From positions 868,001-932,000 of the forward strand of contig BRON01000014.1 in assembly GCA_024345305.1 (NCBI GenBank): 64,000 bases of DNA, given 5' to 3'. Positions within the stretch are counted from its first letter, which is position 1. Each line of letters opens with the position of its first letter. Shown one piece after another: positions 22,252 through 34,202 of this stretch. This DNA is from Mrakia gelida (Eukaryota; Basidiomycota; Tremellomycetes; Cystofilobasidiales; Mrakiaceae). Below the pieces are notes generated by a model. The model ran no database searches. It was not told where the DNA came from and saw only the letters and a program-made list of their open reading frames with translations. A program made the position numbers and the translations under genes.

Positions 22252-23671
22252 ATGTCCAACATCGTTTACCTCGTCACTGTTCGTCTCGCTCTCCTCCTGA
22301 ATCTTTGTTCGAAGGAGGTTCGGAGGGACGACGTCGCTGATCATGCTCGATCCCTCCTTCTCCCCCCCTCCCGTCCTTCTTTTCGCTCTCCTTCTCTCAT
22401 CCTCTTCTTCCAGGGAGCCAACCGACCCAATGGAATCGGATTCCTCACCATCCAGAACCTCCTCAAGGATCCCAAAGCTCACATCATCGCCGCCGCTCGA
22501 AACCCCGATTCAGCTCTCGAGCTGCAAGCGCTCGTCAAGAGCAGCGAGGGAAGGGTGAGCGTGGTCAAGATGGACGTTGGGGATTTGGAGAGCGTTAAGG
22601 TGAGCCTTTTTACCCTTTGTTCGTGGCTGGTCGAAAGAGGGGAGGAAGTAGGGGAGGCGAAGAGCGAGATCTGATCCGTTCGAGTTTGGGTTTCGTTCTG
22701 TGAACAGGCTTCCTTCAACGAGATCGCTGGACTCCCCGCCGTTCGAGACCACGGAATCGACGTTCTGTTCGCCAACGCTGGAGTCATGAACAACGGGATG
22801 GTTCCGGCTTCGAAGATGTGAGCTATTCTTTCGCCTCTTTCGCTGAGTTCGACGCGAACGAAGACGACGTCCTGACCTTCTCCTCTTCCTTTCTCTCGCT
22901 TTCAGGGACCCCACCGACGCTCTCAAGGACTTCCAATCCAACACTTGGGGAGCTATCTACGTCTCGCAGGTCTTCCTTCCTCTCTTGAGGCTCGGAGTTG
23001 GCAAGAAGATCGTGTACACGTCGTCGGCGTTGGGTTCGACTGCTTACGCTTTGTGAGTTACCTTTCCATCTTTGTTCTTTCCTTCGGCACGTCCCTGACC
23101 CTGATGTCATCGCTCTCCTCTTGCAGTGACGCTGGTGTCCCCGGAGCCTTCGCATCCTGTCAGTTCATCGTCGGGCTCGACTCTCTTTCTTCTTCGCTGA
23201 CCCTTCTTCTTCGCGTTCTTCCTCGCTCACAGACGGAATGTCCAAGGCCGCTACCAACCACTTCTTTAAGCGACTCGCCGGAGAGCTGAAGGCTGAAGAA
23301 TTCACCGTCGTTTGCTACCACCCTGTGGGTCGCGTCTCTTCTCCCTTCGTTCAACACCGAAAAAAGACTCGATCTGACTCTGTGCTGTTTCTTCATCTTC
23401 TTCGCTCTTCAGGGAGTCGTCGGTACTAGCATGTCCGGCGTCGAGGCAGGAGAGACCCTCGGAGGAATCGTCTGCATCTCGCCTGAGGCCGCTGGGAAGC
23501 TCGCGTCAGTTCACTTCCCGTTCATCGCTCGTGCTCTCCCTTCTTCTTCTGGAGGTCTTGATCTGACCTTCGCCTTCCGCTCTTGTTCGCAGTGCCGACC
23601 ACATCATCTCGTGGGAACCTAAGGACAGCGGGAAGTTCTTCGGAGAGACGGGAGACGAGATCCCTTGGTAG
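22252..23671 (+). CDS. Short-chain dehydrogenase/reductase
   Basis: Eight exons: 22252..22278, 22414..22599, 22708..22817, 22906..23052, 23127..23158, 23233..23324, 23413..23504, 23593..23671; 254 residues, normal for a classical SDR. The cofactor motif TGANRPNGIG lies at residues ~9-18, followed by the AAARNP segment typical of NADP preference, DVLFANAGVM (the NAG motif), the catalytic serine region YTSSALGS, and the catalytic YGMSK pair. The substrate is not predictable. The insertion in the glycine motif (NRPNGIG) is characteristic of the fungal carbonyl-reductase-like group in which many members lack known substrates. The last three exons have a degenerate duplicate at 6514-6930. Confidence 0.9.
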
Positions 23672-24134
23672 ATCAGTTTGCGCTCGCGTTCGTACGTTGG
23701 ACTTCGCCGGCTGTCCAGTCTCCTCGTTTCTCTTCTGTCTTGCTCTCGCAGATACATATGTTTTCTAATCTTGCTCTCCTGCCTCGAGCAGCTCCTCGCT
23801 CTTCGTCGTAAAAGCCGAACATCGACGCGAGCGAGATCGGACGGAAGGCCGTCGTGCTATCCTTCGCCCTCTCCTCTCCGAAGGATTCCGATTGAACCTC
23901 CTTCCCTCAACAGAAGCGAAAGAACGGAGCCGTACTCTATAGAAGAAGAAGAAGGACAAGAGAAGCCTGCCGGTGATTCTTTTTCGAAGCTCGAAATGAC
24001 GATGAGGTTTGTTTGGTTTCAGTTCAGCCACTTCCTTCGAGAGCCTCTTTTTTTCAGCCCTTCAACTTGCTTCAACCATCACCCTCTCTCTCCCTTCCTT
24101 CCACCCACCCTTACCTCTTCTCTTCTTTCCAGCC
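23672..24134. other. Intergenic
   Basis: 3' flank of the dehydrogenase and promoter of the next gene; the last 80 bases are pyrimidine-rich. No gene seen. Confidence 0.5.
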
Positions 24135-25515
24135 ATGTCTATCGTCTCTTCCCTCGCCGTCCTCTCCCTCGCTGCCTCGGCCTCAGCCCTCGTACGTTTC
24201 CTCTCCCCCACTTCCAACCTCTTCGAGCTCGTCGAAGCTGACCCCCACCCACCCTCCTTCCTTCTCCCCATCGCTCCAGTCCCTCTCTGCCTCGTGCATT
24301 GGAACCCTCACCACCACTCTTACCACCGCTCCTGCCTCTGAGTGCTTCGCCACTGATGCCCTCCTCAAGTTCCTCCCTCTCGCCATCACCACCCCCAACG
24401 TCTCGGTCGTCTCGACGGTCGACTCTTACCTCTCCGCCGTGTGCCCTGCTCCCATCTGCTCCAACGAGACTGTTCTCGCCACCGCCACTGCCCTCGAGGG
24501 TGGATGTGGAGAAGTGATTTCTTCTGCTGGTATCAAGAACGAGAGCGTGAGTCCAAACTTTTGATCGGTCCGAATCCAGCGAGTGACGAGGTGGTTCGTT
24601 CGCGAAGTCGGAAGCTCACCCCCTCTATTTTCGCCCTTCCTCTCTCAGATCAACGCTTGGATTCCCTTCCTTCCTCAGATCAAGACCGTCGCCTGCGTTC
24701 AGACCAGCAACGTCACCGAGGCCTACAACTACACCTGGACTGGCGGAGCTTCGGGAGCTTCAGCCCCCTCGACTTCGACCAACCTTACTTCCAACTCCTC
24801 CTCGTCGTCCAACTCGTCGGCCTACTGCTTCTCATCCACCCTCGCTACCCTCGAGAAGATCTCTGGCAAGAACTTGACCTTCTCCGTCATCTCGGTAAGT
24901 CTTCGCTTTCCGTTCGTGGTTCGTTTTCTGAACTCGCGCTGACTCTTCTCGACGACGTCTGCTTCTTCTCCTTTCTCGCAGTCCCTCATGAGCGGTGACA
25001 TGACTCTCTCCTCCTTCATCAACACCACCGCTCTCCAGAACTCTACCTCGCTCCTCTGCACTGACTGCACCAAGGGTGATCTCTCGTTCCTTCTTCTTCC
25101 GAGAGCTCGTCTGTTTCGTCGAGACGCGTCTGACTCGCTCTTCCGCCCTCTCTCTTTGCAGGTCTCTACACCTCCCTCATCGCTCTCGGAAACTCCACCT
25201 CTTTCCAGACCGCTACCAACACCTCCATCGTCGCCTCGGTCACCGAGTTCGTCACTGGAATCTGTGGTGCTGAGTTCATCAGTACGTTCTTTCTCGTCTC
25301 TCGTTCATTCGTTCCTCCTCTTCTCAAGCTGACCTTCTTCCCTCCTTCTCTCAGACGCCACCACCCCCGCCACCATCAGCAACGGATCCAACCCCGACGC
25401 CGTCCCCACCGCCGACACCGTCTCTGCTACCACCGGAGCTGCCTCAGGAGTCTTCTCCGTCAACGCTTTGACTTTCCTCGCCGTCGCTGGCGCCGTTGGA
25501 GCTTTCCTCGTCTAA
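24135..25515 (+). CDS. GPI-anchored secreted glycoprotein, DUF7729-type
   Basis: Six exons: 24135..24191, 24280..24546, 24649..24894, 24982..25075, 25162..25281, 25355..25515; 314 residues. A signal peptide (VLSLAASASAL) is followed by a domain with regularly spaced Cys (SCIGTLTTTL, ECFATDALLKFLPL, VCPAPICSN, GGCGEV), a Ser/Thr/Asn-rich linker with several N-glycosylation sequons, a second half with the same spacing (YCFSSTLATLEKIS, LLCTDCTKGL, ICGAEF), and a hydrophobic tail (FLAVAGAVGAFLV) fitting a GPI signal. The C-x(n)-L..L..D pattern and paired CxxC match the fungal DUF7729 family, to which I assign it tentatively. A relative sits at 56529. Role in the wall or adhesion is inference. Confidence 0.82.
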
Positions 25516-26063
25516 ATAGAGTAGAACACACGCTTCTCAACTAGATTTTGCATCTTCTCGTCAGCTCGCAATCTTCTCCTTGCTTTATTCTGCTCCTCTA
25601 CATACACGCTTTCTCGGTTTCGCTCGCATCGCTTGGACTTGGATCGTCTCGCTCAGCTGTTTCCTTTCTCGATAGATTCTGTATCTGCTCGTTATACATA
25701 AGCGTTTTGTTTGCTGCTACGATTGTCACTTATTAACATGGACTGTCTCGCTCAACGGAAAAGGAGCGAAAGCAAAAGAGAGGAGAAGAGACAGAGGGAA
25801 AGATCGACGACGACGCGTCGCTCCTTCCTTCACCCTTGTTGCTTCGCCTTGTCAGTCTCGGGATCCCCCCTCGACCTCATCTCGAATTCGAAATGAGACC
25901 TCGATTCGAAGAGAACGTCTGGAGTAGGTGTAGGCCTCTTGAAACATCGTATAAACAAAAGCAAAATTGAGGTCGACGAAGCAAAGCGAGCTAGATCGTT
26001 TCACTCGAACGACGCGAGCAGACAGACCTTCCCCCCTCCCTTCCCAGCGTTGAGTAAGCTCCT
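25516..26063. other. Intergenic, convergent 3' flanks
   Basis: Between two converging genes; palindrome GACGACGCGTCG near 25811. No gene seen. Confidence 0.45.
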
Positions 26064-28604
26064 CTACTTCAGCCCCGAAACCCCACTCTTCTTGAGCGTC
26101 CCAACAGGGATCCTCGGCTGGATGATCTTCCTCCAAACGGTATCGTAGAAGCTCGGTCCTCCGTCGGCAGCTTTCGATCCTGGTTCGAGAGATCCCCAGT
26201 TGTTTCCGTCGTTGCAGCAGGGAGCGGCGGTTCCCCAGACTGTGGAGAGAGAAGATGAGAGAACGGAGAGACGGGTGGGGAAGTCAGCGCTCGATGCGAG
26301 CGAAGTGGGACAGAGATGATGAGGGACGAGGGAAGATGACGAACGAGGACCAGCTGCCCAAGCAGCCCAACCGATGTAGACGTCGTTTTGGTTCATATAG
26401 GTGATGGCATTTTCGAGGAGGCCGTAGCATCTGAGTGAGGAAAGAAGAAGAGGAAGCGATTTGAGTGTCGCGATTGATCGAGAGCGGAGGGAGGGGAAAG
26501 ACGTGGACGAAACGACTCACGCGGTGGTGTTGGAGCCTCCAAATTCACCGACGAACGCCTGAAGAAAGAGAGCAGTGCGTTGATCAGCGAGGAGTCGGGA
26601 GGAAGGTGGGAGAGGATCATGAAGAGGAGAAGGAAGGAAGAGAGGTGATGCGACGCGACGCGACTCACCTTCAACTTGTACTCCTTCAACCAGTTCGTGA
26701 GAGGACCCATCGTCGATTCGAAGCTTTGATTGCACGCGACTAGAACGAAAAAAGGGGTTTCAGCGAAGGAAAGATATGACGAGACAGGAGAGAGCTCGAG
26801 ACTCACTGTGACTTCCGCTGAAGCTGAAACGAGGGAAGCAAGGTCGACGCGTTGCTCAGTGATGGCAAAGAGATGCAAAGCGGAATTCATACTTACTTGT
26901 AGTCGAGGTACTCGTGAACCTCCCTGAAGAAAGGAACGAGTCAGGAAACATCACGAGGAGTGGCGAAAGGAAGGGAGAGGACGAACATCGCGGTATTGCC
27001 GATGGGATCGTAGATCTTTTGAAGGTAGTTCCCAGAAGGCTCATCTCCTTGGGACGACTCGAGCCACGCGTGACCTCCAGTGTATCTTGAAGAAGGAGAG
27101 AGGGCGAAGGGTCAGCTCGCTCGGGGCCATCGCCGTTGCTCAACGCGTCCAGACTGAGTGAGCGAAAGAAACAACTGACCCGTTTCCGGGAGCGAGGATG
27201 AGCTGCTTCGCTCCAGCCTTCCTGATCGCAGCGATAGCGGCGTTGTCGTTCTTGAGGACGAGAGCGGTGGACATGCTGGGGTAGGAGAAGAGAAGTGTGA
27301 GCAGGACGAGTGCGAAAGCTCGCGAGGGAGGTGAGGGTCGCAAAAAGCGAGCTTACTCATGAGGTTCGTTGACGAGACTGGTAGAACGAGGAGGTGGGTG
27401 AGCTTGTTCTCGAGACTAGAGGAGAGAAGTGGGAACTCACCCGAAGATGACCTTCTCGTTGTCCTTGAAGCGTCGAGCGAGCTCTCCCCAGAACGAAGCG
27501 AACTGAGCGGTCGTCGCTGCTTTGGGATCGCTGGTGTCGCCGATGATGGATCCGGTAGCTCTTTGAGAAGGAGGTAGGGGTTAGCATAGTTGCCTTGAGA
27601 AGATGATGAGTGATGACGCTCACGGCTGCTGGGAAGGGTCGTTGCTGAGCGAGAAAGGGAGGAAAGGGCGGCGCGTCAACTTCCATTCGAGGAGGGCATG
27701 GGAGACAGAGAGATACCGACTGACTACTAAAGCGGTTGATGCGTGCAAAATAGAGTCAGCTAGCTCAGCATGTGAGAGTGATTCGATCACTCACTCTCAT
27801 GTAGTTGTGAGGCTGACAACGGGAAGAAGGCCAAACGCGTCAGTCGTGGCTTCGCCCCTCGCTTTCGACCAAGTTCACGGGCAGGCACTCACATCAAAGA
27901 CAGCGTAGGCTCCCTTCTTGACGGTAATGTAGTCAATCGCATCCTTGTAGAACCCGAAGTGCTGAAGAAGAGGGGAAGAACGATCAGCTCGAGGCCTCGC
28001 GAGCAGCGGGAGAACAACCTGCTCCTTTTTCAGGGAAAGCGCCCACAGTCTCGTTGAACTTGGCACCGAGTCCATAAGCTAAGGGGCACATCCTTTCGAG
28101 GAGGAAGGCCACTCGGAAGACGTTGACGTTCTGGCGAAACGAAGACGGAATCAGAACCGAGGACGCGTCGCGATTGAGCTTCTCGTTCGAGATCGAAAGG
28201 GATTCTGACTCACCTGCTTGACTAGGATATCAACGGTGGTTCTAAAAACAGCGGTCAGAAGGTCAGCGACTGTCGGAGGGGAGGAAGAGGTGAGAGCGGG
28301 AAGAGGAAAGTGGAACGGACTTGTTGATGAACGCGTAGTCGACGCCGAATCGACCAGGAAGGCCTGTTCCGGGGGTAGCGGTAGTGGAGTAGACTCCGAA
28401 CTCGCCTGTATAGAGCAAGGGGGAAATCGAGTCAGCCTCAGACAGACAAGAAGAGACGAAGGGAGGAAGATCGAGGGAGCGCCGTCGACCGTTGCTCGAT
28501 TCTCGCGAGAGCTCACCTCCTGATTCCGAGACTCCAGCGTACAGGATCTTGGCTGAGACCGAGAGAGTAGAGATGAGGAGAGTGAGTGTTGTCGAGAGGA
28601 GCAT
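26064..28604 (-). CDS. Secreted GH5 endo-beta-1,4-glucanase (subfamily 5-like)
   Basis: Eighteen exons: 28517..28604, 28321..28405, 28214..28241, 28047..28130, 27893..27961, 27795..27812, 27725..27726, 27624..27644, 27441..27560, 27357..27377, 27180..27275, 26987..27085, 26897..26923, 26807..26823, 26669..26739, 26521..26558, 26351..26430, 26064..26239; 379 residues and all phases close. Signal peptide LTLLISTLSVSA. The GH5 core is clear: NVFRVAFLLERM, PHNYMRYNDPSQQP, FGLVNEPHD (acid/base Glu), GNGYTGGHAW, EVHEYLDYN, FVGEFGGSN (nucleophile Glu), YIGWAAWAAG. The family cleaves internal beta-1,4-glucosidic bonds; a yeast with no obvious cellulose diet may use it on its own wall or plant surfaces. 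No cellulose-binding module is present. Most remarkable is a 2-base exon (TA, 27725-27726) needed to restore the conserved Tyr of MRYND. Confidence 0.92.
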
Positions 28605-29456
28605 AGCGAGGTGGTTGTCGTGGAACGGAGAGAGAAGGGGAAGAGGTCGGGTGTGAGCGAAGAGAGGAAGGAAGGTTTTTGACGAGCTCGAGTCTCCGGA
28701 GATGCTCCGAAAACCTGCTAAGGGAGAGGATTTATCGATCTAAAAGATCAGGGAGCCTGGTGATCAGCTGCAAGAGCGGTCGAGAATAGCAGGAGGAAGA
28801 TCTGGTGAGGGCTAGAGAGGCCGTCGTGAGAGTGGTCGGCTTCGATGCTCGGCGAATCCCAGCTTCGATTGAAGTTTGGCTCTTGCGGAAACCACCTGAC
28901 TTCTCTACACGCTTGAGGCGAAGAGAAGAGGTGGTGACGGCGTCGGAGAGGACGATAGCCGGAGAGGGAAGAGGAGGAGAGCGAGGAGGACGAGGAGGGG
29001 AGGAGGACGTTCGTCGGGGCTGCTGAAGATCGAGCCTTGACGATGAAGATTCCAGGCAGGGCCAAAGCTGGTGATAATTCTGGGCGATATCAGCGTACGT
29101 CGTCCTGAATCGAAGGTTTTCGATGATGACCGTGAGAGGACAAGCGAAAGAAGGAGTTCCAAAAGTTGAGCTTGGATTTGGGCTCCCTTCCCTTTTCCTT
29201 CGTCTCCCACCCAACCATCTGCACCTCTCAAGCAAACTTTTCACCCTTCTCGGAAGCCCAGCCAGCACTCTCGCACACTTACATCTCCCCATCACTCGAT
29301 CCAACCCCTCTACGATGATCTCAACGATGCCCTCCTCCACGGAAGCCTCCTCCTCCTCCCTTCCTCCTTCTTCGACCGCTCTCCTCGCTTCCTCGTCGCC
29401 ACGATCAGATCAGGATAGAGAGGACCACGAGTGTCAGTGTCTTCTGATACATTTAG
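28605..29456. other. Intergenic, divergent promoters
   Basis: Separates the divergent endoglucanase and DinB-like genes. A pyrimidine-rich block lies at 29170-29400. The sequence ATTTAG directly before the ATG at 29457 could be an acceptor for a leader intron. No gene seen. Confidence 0.45.
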
Positions 29457-30592
29457 ATGCCTTTTCTTCGCCATCAAGCTCATCTCGATCTCGTTCTTGG
29501 CTCTCAATCAGACGCTTTGACGAGTGTGGCTCTGGCGCTGCTGGATCAGCTCCTCGACCTCGTAGGAGGAGATGTCTTGACGACCGACGACCAGATGTCC
29601 TACGAGAGCAAGCTTATACCGTGAGTGCATCCACTAACCTTTGCTTCGACGTCGAAGGTGCTATTTGAAAGGAGCGAGAGCTGATTCCCTTCTGTTGACC
29701 GGCTGAAGGGGATCGACGATTGGGTGAGCTCTTCTCCTTCGCTGTCTTCTGCGTCTAATAGACTCGCAGCTGACTCTCCTCCCTCTGAATTCGACTTCTC
29801 TCTCTTATAGGAAGCACATCCGGCACATTCTTGATCACTATTCCCTTCTACTCGACGTTCGTGCCTTCCCTTCCTCCCTCTTCTCTCTCTCGTCTCTCTC
29901 CTCGCCTGACAACCCTTTGACCCTACCTCGGTCGACTTCAGACTCTCAACTCCACATCCCCATCTCTCAACTACGACGTCCGTCGCCGCCTCACTCCAAT
30001 CGAATCATCCCTCCAAGTCGCAGAGGAAACGATCCTTGCCGTCTCGAAACGCGTCGCCGATCTTCGGTCGAATCCCTCTGCAACGGCGAGCTCAACAGAT
30101 GGGTGGCTAGATCGACCCTTGACCGTAACGGCAAAGACTCCTGCGGTCCTAAACTTCGCGTCGACCGGAGGAAGAGAGATGTGGTTCACGAGCCATCACT
30201 CGATTCATCACCTCGGTTCGTTCGGGCACTCTTCTCCCCTCTCTTGTCTTCCTCTAGACTCCTTTAATCAAAGCTGAATCGGATCCGAATGTTTCACAGC
30301 GTCTCTGAGAGTCATCGCCGTCGGAGGTACGTCTTTCCTTCCGTCGTCGTCGCGCGCCTGCTCGAGCTGATCGATTCTTCGACGCGCTCTTCTTTCTCAG
30401 AGCTTGTCAGTCATCCCGCCCTTTACTTTCCCGCCTGACCTCTCGGGTCAATCTAACTCTTCTTCTCTATCCTCTCATTAGGACCTCTGTCTACCGACAA
30501 CCTTCGGAGTCGCTCCTTCGACGATCCTCTCGCGTCAGGAATCGGAACCCACCTCGACGCCCAGCCCCTCGGTTCCCAGGTCCAAGATCTAA
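29457..30592 (+). CDS. DinB-like four-helix protein
   Basis: Seven exons: 29457..29620, 29709..29723, 29811..29856, 29942..30215, 30300..30326, 30401..30405, 30482..30592; 213 residues. The pattern STIGKHIRHILDHYSLLLD, then NYDVRRRLTPIE, then a C-terminal HHSIHHLASLRVIA and LPTTFGVAPSTI, is that of a DinB/YfiT-superfamily group also found in bacteria, in which three His residues from two helices bind a metal ion. All three candidate ligand positions (H in DHY, H in SHHS/IHH) are present. The biochemical reaction is unknown; relatives include thiol-dependent transferases. Two exons are tiny (15 and 5 bases); without them the His motif frame and the GELDLCLP loop do not form. An alternate start upstream cannot be excluded. 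Confidence 0.8.
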
Positions 30593-31321
30593 GGAGGTCA
30601 AAGAAGGTTCCCGAATTGGTGCGCTCATCAGTCTCTCCCCAAACCTTTTCTTGAAGCGAAGAAGGAAACAAGGTCAAAGCGAACGCGAGCTGATCGAACA
30701 TCGTCCCCTCCCTCTTCCTCGTCTCAGATCGTTCCACCATAGCCTAAAACCTTACCGGACGCTTTTGTGGCGTACGCCAACATCGGAAAGAGGTTAGACG
30801 AGGGGTTCAGGGTACGCGTGAGAGAGCAGGACTTCAATCTCATGAAGTCGCGCCCATCCGGCTCTCCCTTGGTTCGCGAAAGGTCCTCTCCCTCTCCCAC
30901 CCTTGTTTCTCAAAGCTTGGTGAGTTCAACATCTCATCTCCATCCTCAACTCCGCCAACCACCCCATTTCCCAGTCGCCGCCGAAAAATAAACATCGAGC
31001 TGACTTGCCTTCGCTCTCTCGTCGCCGCCTCCTCTTTTCGAAGTGTTTCAGCGTCAAACAGACCCAACGTTGCGCGTCTTCGCCCTTCCCTCGATCTCTC
31101 GTTTTGTGTTCCAGTCTTCTTTCTCCAAGGAGAGACTTCACCTGGTGTTCTATCGACCGAGCTGATCAGGAGAGGAGAATCGTCGATGGCCCACGATGGG
31201 CGTCGACAGATTCCATCCGACCTTCTCTCTCTCAACGTCGACCTCCTCCCCTCCCTTCTGCTCTCTCCACCTCTCTCCGCCTCATCCTCTACCCTCTCGT
31301 CCCTTCCTTCCAGTCATCGAG
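30593..31321. other. Intergenic
   Basis: 3' flank of the DinB-like gene and promoter of the membrane protein gene; mainly pyrimidine-rich after 31210. No gene seen. Confidence 0.45.
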
Positions 31322-34202
31322 ATGTCCGTTCCCTTCACAGACTTCCCTGACCTGGCGGTGAGTGCTCCTCGTTCAGCCTCTTCGTCACGTCCCTCGCTCG
31401 CCGCAGATCCTTTTGATCGAGCTTGCAGCTTTGCCCCCACAGCAGAACCCGAGCTCACCCTCTCCTTCCTCTTCTTTCTTTCTTTCCCTCTCAGCCTACA
31501 GTTGGTGAGTCTCCGAGTTCACGGTCGCTTTCCGAGGGATCAAAGGGAACGAGGGGACGGAGGGAAGGCTTGGGTCGAGCTCGTCGCCTTCGCTGACCTC
31601 TGTTCCTTCTTCGCTTCCTCTTCGATGGACCCCAGTCTTCCCCAGACCGGCTATGCAGGCCTTCTCGGCCGTTGTCTGTGAGTCTAACTTCGCCTCGCCC
31701 TTCTCTGCTTCGAAAAGGTCTTCCTCGACCTCGTTCTCGATCTCGTCGAGGCTGACCGATCCCCCTCCTCACTTCCTTGATTCCCTCTTGACATTTTCAG
31801 TCATGTCCGGTATGTACACGACTCACTTTGGCCGTCACCCCTTCATCTAACCTGTCTCCCGAGTTGACGCGTCTTCTTCTCCTTCCTCCTCCTTCGAACC
31901 CAAAGGAGTGACGATTCTCTCCTACATCACTTCTCGACGCTCGCTCTCGCTCAACCCCTTCTCACCGACATCATGGAGAGCCTATCCTTGGCCGAGACTT
32001 GTTTGCTTGATGTTGTTCATTACGAGGTGAGCATCCATCTTCCTTTGCTCCCTCGCCTCGTGTCGACTCGTCGCGCATCGCTTCGCCGTCGCCAGGAGGA
32101 AGAAGAGCTCACGCTCACACTGACGTTTTTCACCTTCTCTCTCGCAGCTGGTCTTTCTTGTTCACGTCGGGCGTCTTGGCCCTGGGTGTTGGGATGAGCT
32201 CTGTGAGTCCATCGAAAAGGAAACAGAAGATCGAAGACGACTCGACGCTGACCAGTTGCCTCCTTTGCTCTCGTTCTCAGTCGGCTGCCTCTTGTGGGAT
32301 GGGGATCGTTTCATGCATCGTCTCCTACGTCTCCTCGAAGATCTTCAGTCAGTACCTCTTCTCTCGATCTCTCCCATCGCGTCTCAATCTGACCTTCTTC
32401 CCCTTCCCCTCTCCCTCGTCCAGTCTACCTCTTCCTCATCGAGAAGGTCTACGTCGTCTCAGGAACCACACTCCCTCGTCTCAAATCCAAGCTGTATCTC
32501 TTGTGTGCCTTCAGCATCGCCTTGTACCTCGTCATCATCGTTCTCATGGTTCTCGGTAAGCTCGAGATGGAAGAGCTCGCTCGTCCGCGACGCGTCTCGC
32601 TGACTCTCTGCTCGTCTTTCTTCGATTTCTCAGGTCGAATCGCTGAGCTCAGAGAAGACGGCGCTTGCATGATCGGACTCAAGAGATACGCTTCCGTCGC
32701 TCTCCTCGGATACGATCTCTTCCTCAACGTATTCGTGAGTTTCGGTGGCTCGCCGTTCGCTTCTCTCTTTCTAGTGTTGGCTGACTCAAACCACTACTTT
32801 CGTTGCGCAGTTGACCGCTCTCTTCGTCTATCCGATTATGAGGTCGAAGTTCATCAACAAGAAGCTTCGAACTGTCGCGATCAGGACTGTGAGTCGACGC
32901 ATGTCTTCGCCGACGAGGGATCTCTTCACTGACCTTTCTTCTCCACGTCTTATCTGGCTCTTAGATGCTCTCTGCCTTGATGACTCTCACTACGTCGACG
33001 TGAGCACCCCGGCCTCCCTTCTTTCTCGACAGGTTCGAGCTCGAACTTACCCTCCCCTCCGTCGCTTCTCGTTGCAGTATCAAGTCCGTCTCTCTTAGCC
33101 TTTCCTTCGTCTCCTTTCTCGGTTTGACTGACCCCAAATCTCTACTCTCCTTCTCAGCATGCTCGTTCTCACTCTCATGCACGGAAAGGTCAGCTCTTCG
33201 ACGCGTCGAGCTTTCTCCCTCTCTTCGCTGATTCCGATGCCCTTCTTCGTGCTTCGCTTGGTTCAGCAACTCGGCTTCGTTTGCCTTGCCTCTTGTGGAG
33301 CTGACGTCACCATCAACGCGATCGTTTTCTTTTACGTTACGGCGGTGCTCTGCTTCGACCTCGACCTTCAAAAACAACAGCGACAGCGCTGACCTGTTTG
33401 TCGTCTCCCCTTCTTCTCGCTTCAGACCCCTGGTCAGCACGAGGACCAGGTCTCCGGACCCTCCAGCGCCCACAAGAGCTCTCGAGAACGAGCTAGCAAG
33501 AAGGCCGCTGCTGTGAGTCCTCGAGCTCGACACTCGTCGCAGTTCATCCTCAACTGACCCGCTTTCCTTTCCTTTATCTCTCTTTCCAGCAGGCTCCTCG
33601 AAACGACTACTCCCAGTTCCCCGCTCCTCCTCGGACTCCAGAGGTCTCGTTCGCCGTCGCTCAGGAGCTCACATCCCCTGGAGGCACTCCTCGACCTCCC
33701 TCAGACGTCGTCCTTTCAAAGGAGTTCGCCTTCAGCCAGCCTCCCGGAGTCAGGAGAGGAGTATCCCGAGATGGAGGAAGGCTGTTCCCTGTTATCAAGA
33801 ACGCTGTGCGGAAGCTTGGCGAGGGGAGGAGAGGGAGGGAGGAGAGAGACGTGGGGATGAACAGCATCTCGGTGAGTTCGCGTCCTCACGAAACGCCTGT
33901 CTCACGACGCGACGCGAGCTGATTTCCTTCGTTGTCGTTCACAGATTCACGTCGTTACGGAAGTCACTGGAGAAGACGCAGAGGATCTCGACATGGATCC
34001 TCTCAGTCACTTGAGAGACGACGGGTCAGCTCATTTCGACACGTCTAATCGATCCTACCGACGAGATGGCCAACAAGTCGTCCCTCCCTCCACCACACCC
34101 CTCCCTGCTCTGTCGCACGTTATCTCGGATAGCGACGAGGAGTTCGACGACGAATCCGTCTCGACGTCGAGCTTCTCGAACTCCAAGACGGCTCTTCGAT
34201 GA
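31322..34202 (+). CDS. Multi-span (about seven) fungal membrane protein
   Basis: Seventeen exons: 31322..31357, 31495..31504, 31636..31677, 31801..31809, 31906..32026, 32148..32202, 32281..32347, 32424..32555, 32634..32734, 32811..32888, 32965..32999, 33078..33083, 33158..33188, 33267..33344, 33426..33512, 33590..33871, 33945..34202; 475 residues. About seven hydrophobic segments span residues ~10-290, e.g. SFLFTSGVLALGVGMSS, KLYLLCAFSIALYLVIIVLM, YDLFLNVFLTALFVYPIM, MLVLTLMHGKQLGFVCL, INAIVFFYVTA. The loops IEKVYVVSGTTLPRLKSKLY and EDGACMIGLKRYASV are of the kind conserved among filamentous-fungal seven-span proteins of unknown function. A long cytosolic tail of about 200 residues is Ser/Pro-rich and ends acidic (SDEEFDDES). 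Signalling receptor-like topology is possible but unproven. Exons of 10, 9 and 6 bases are required by the phases. Confidence 0.78.
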
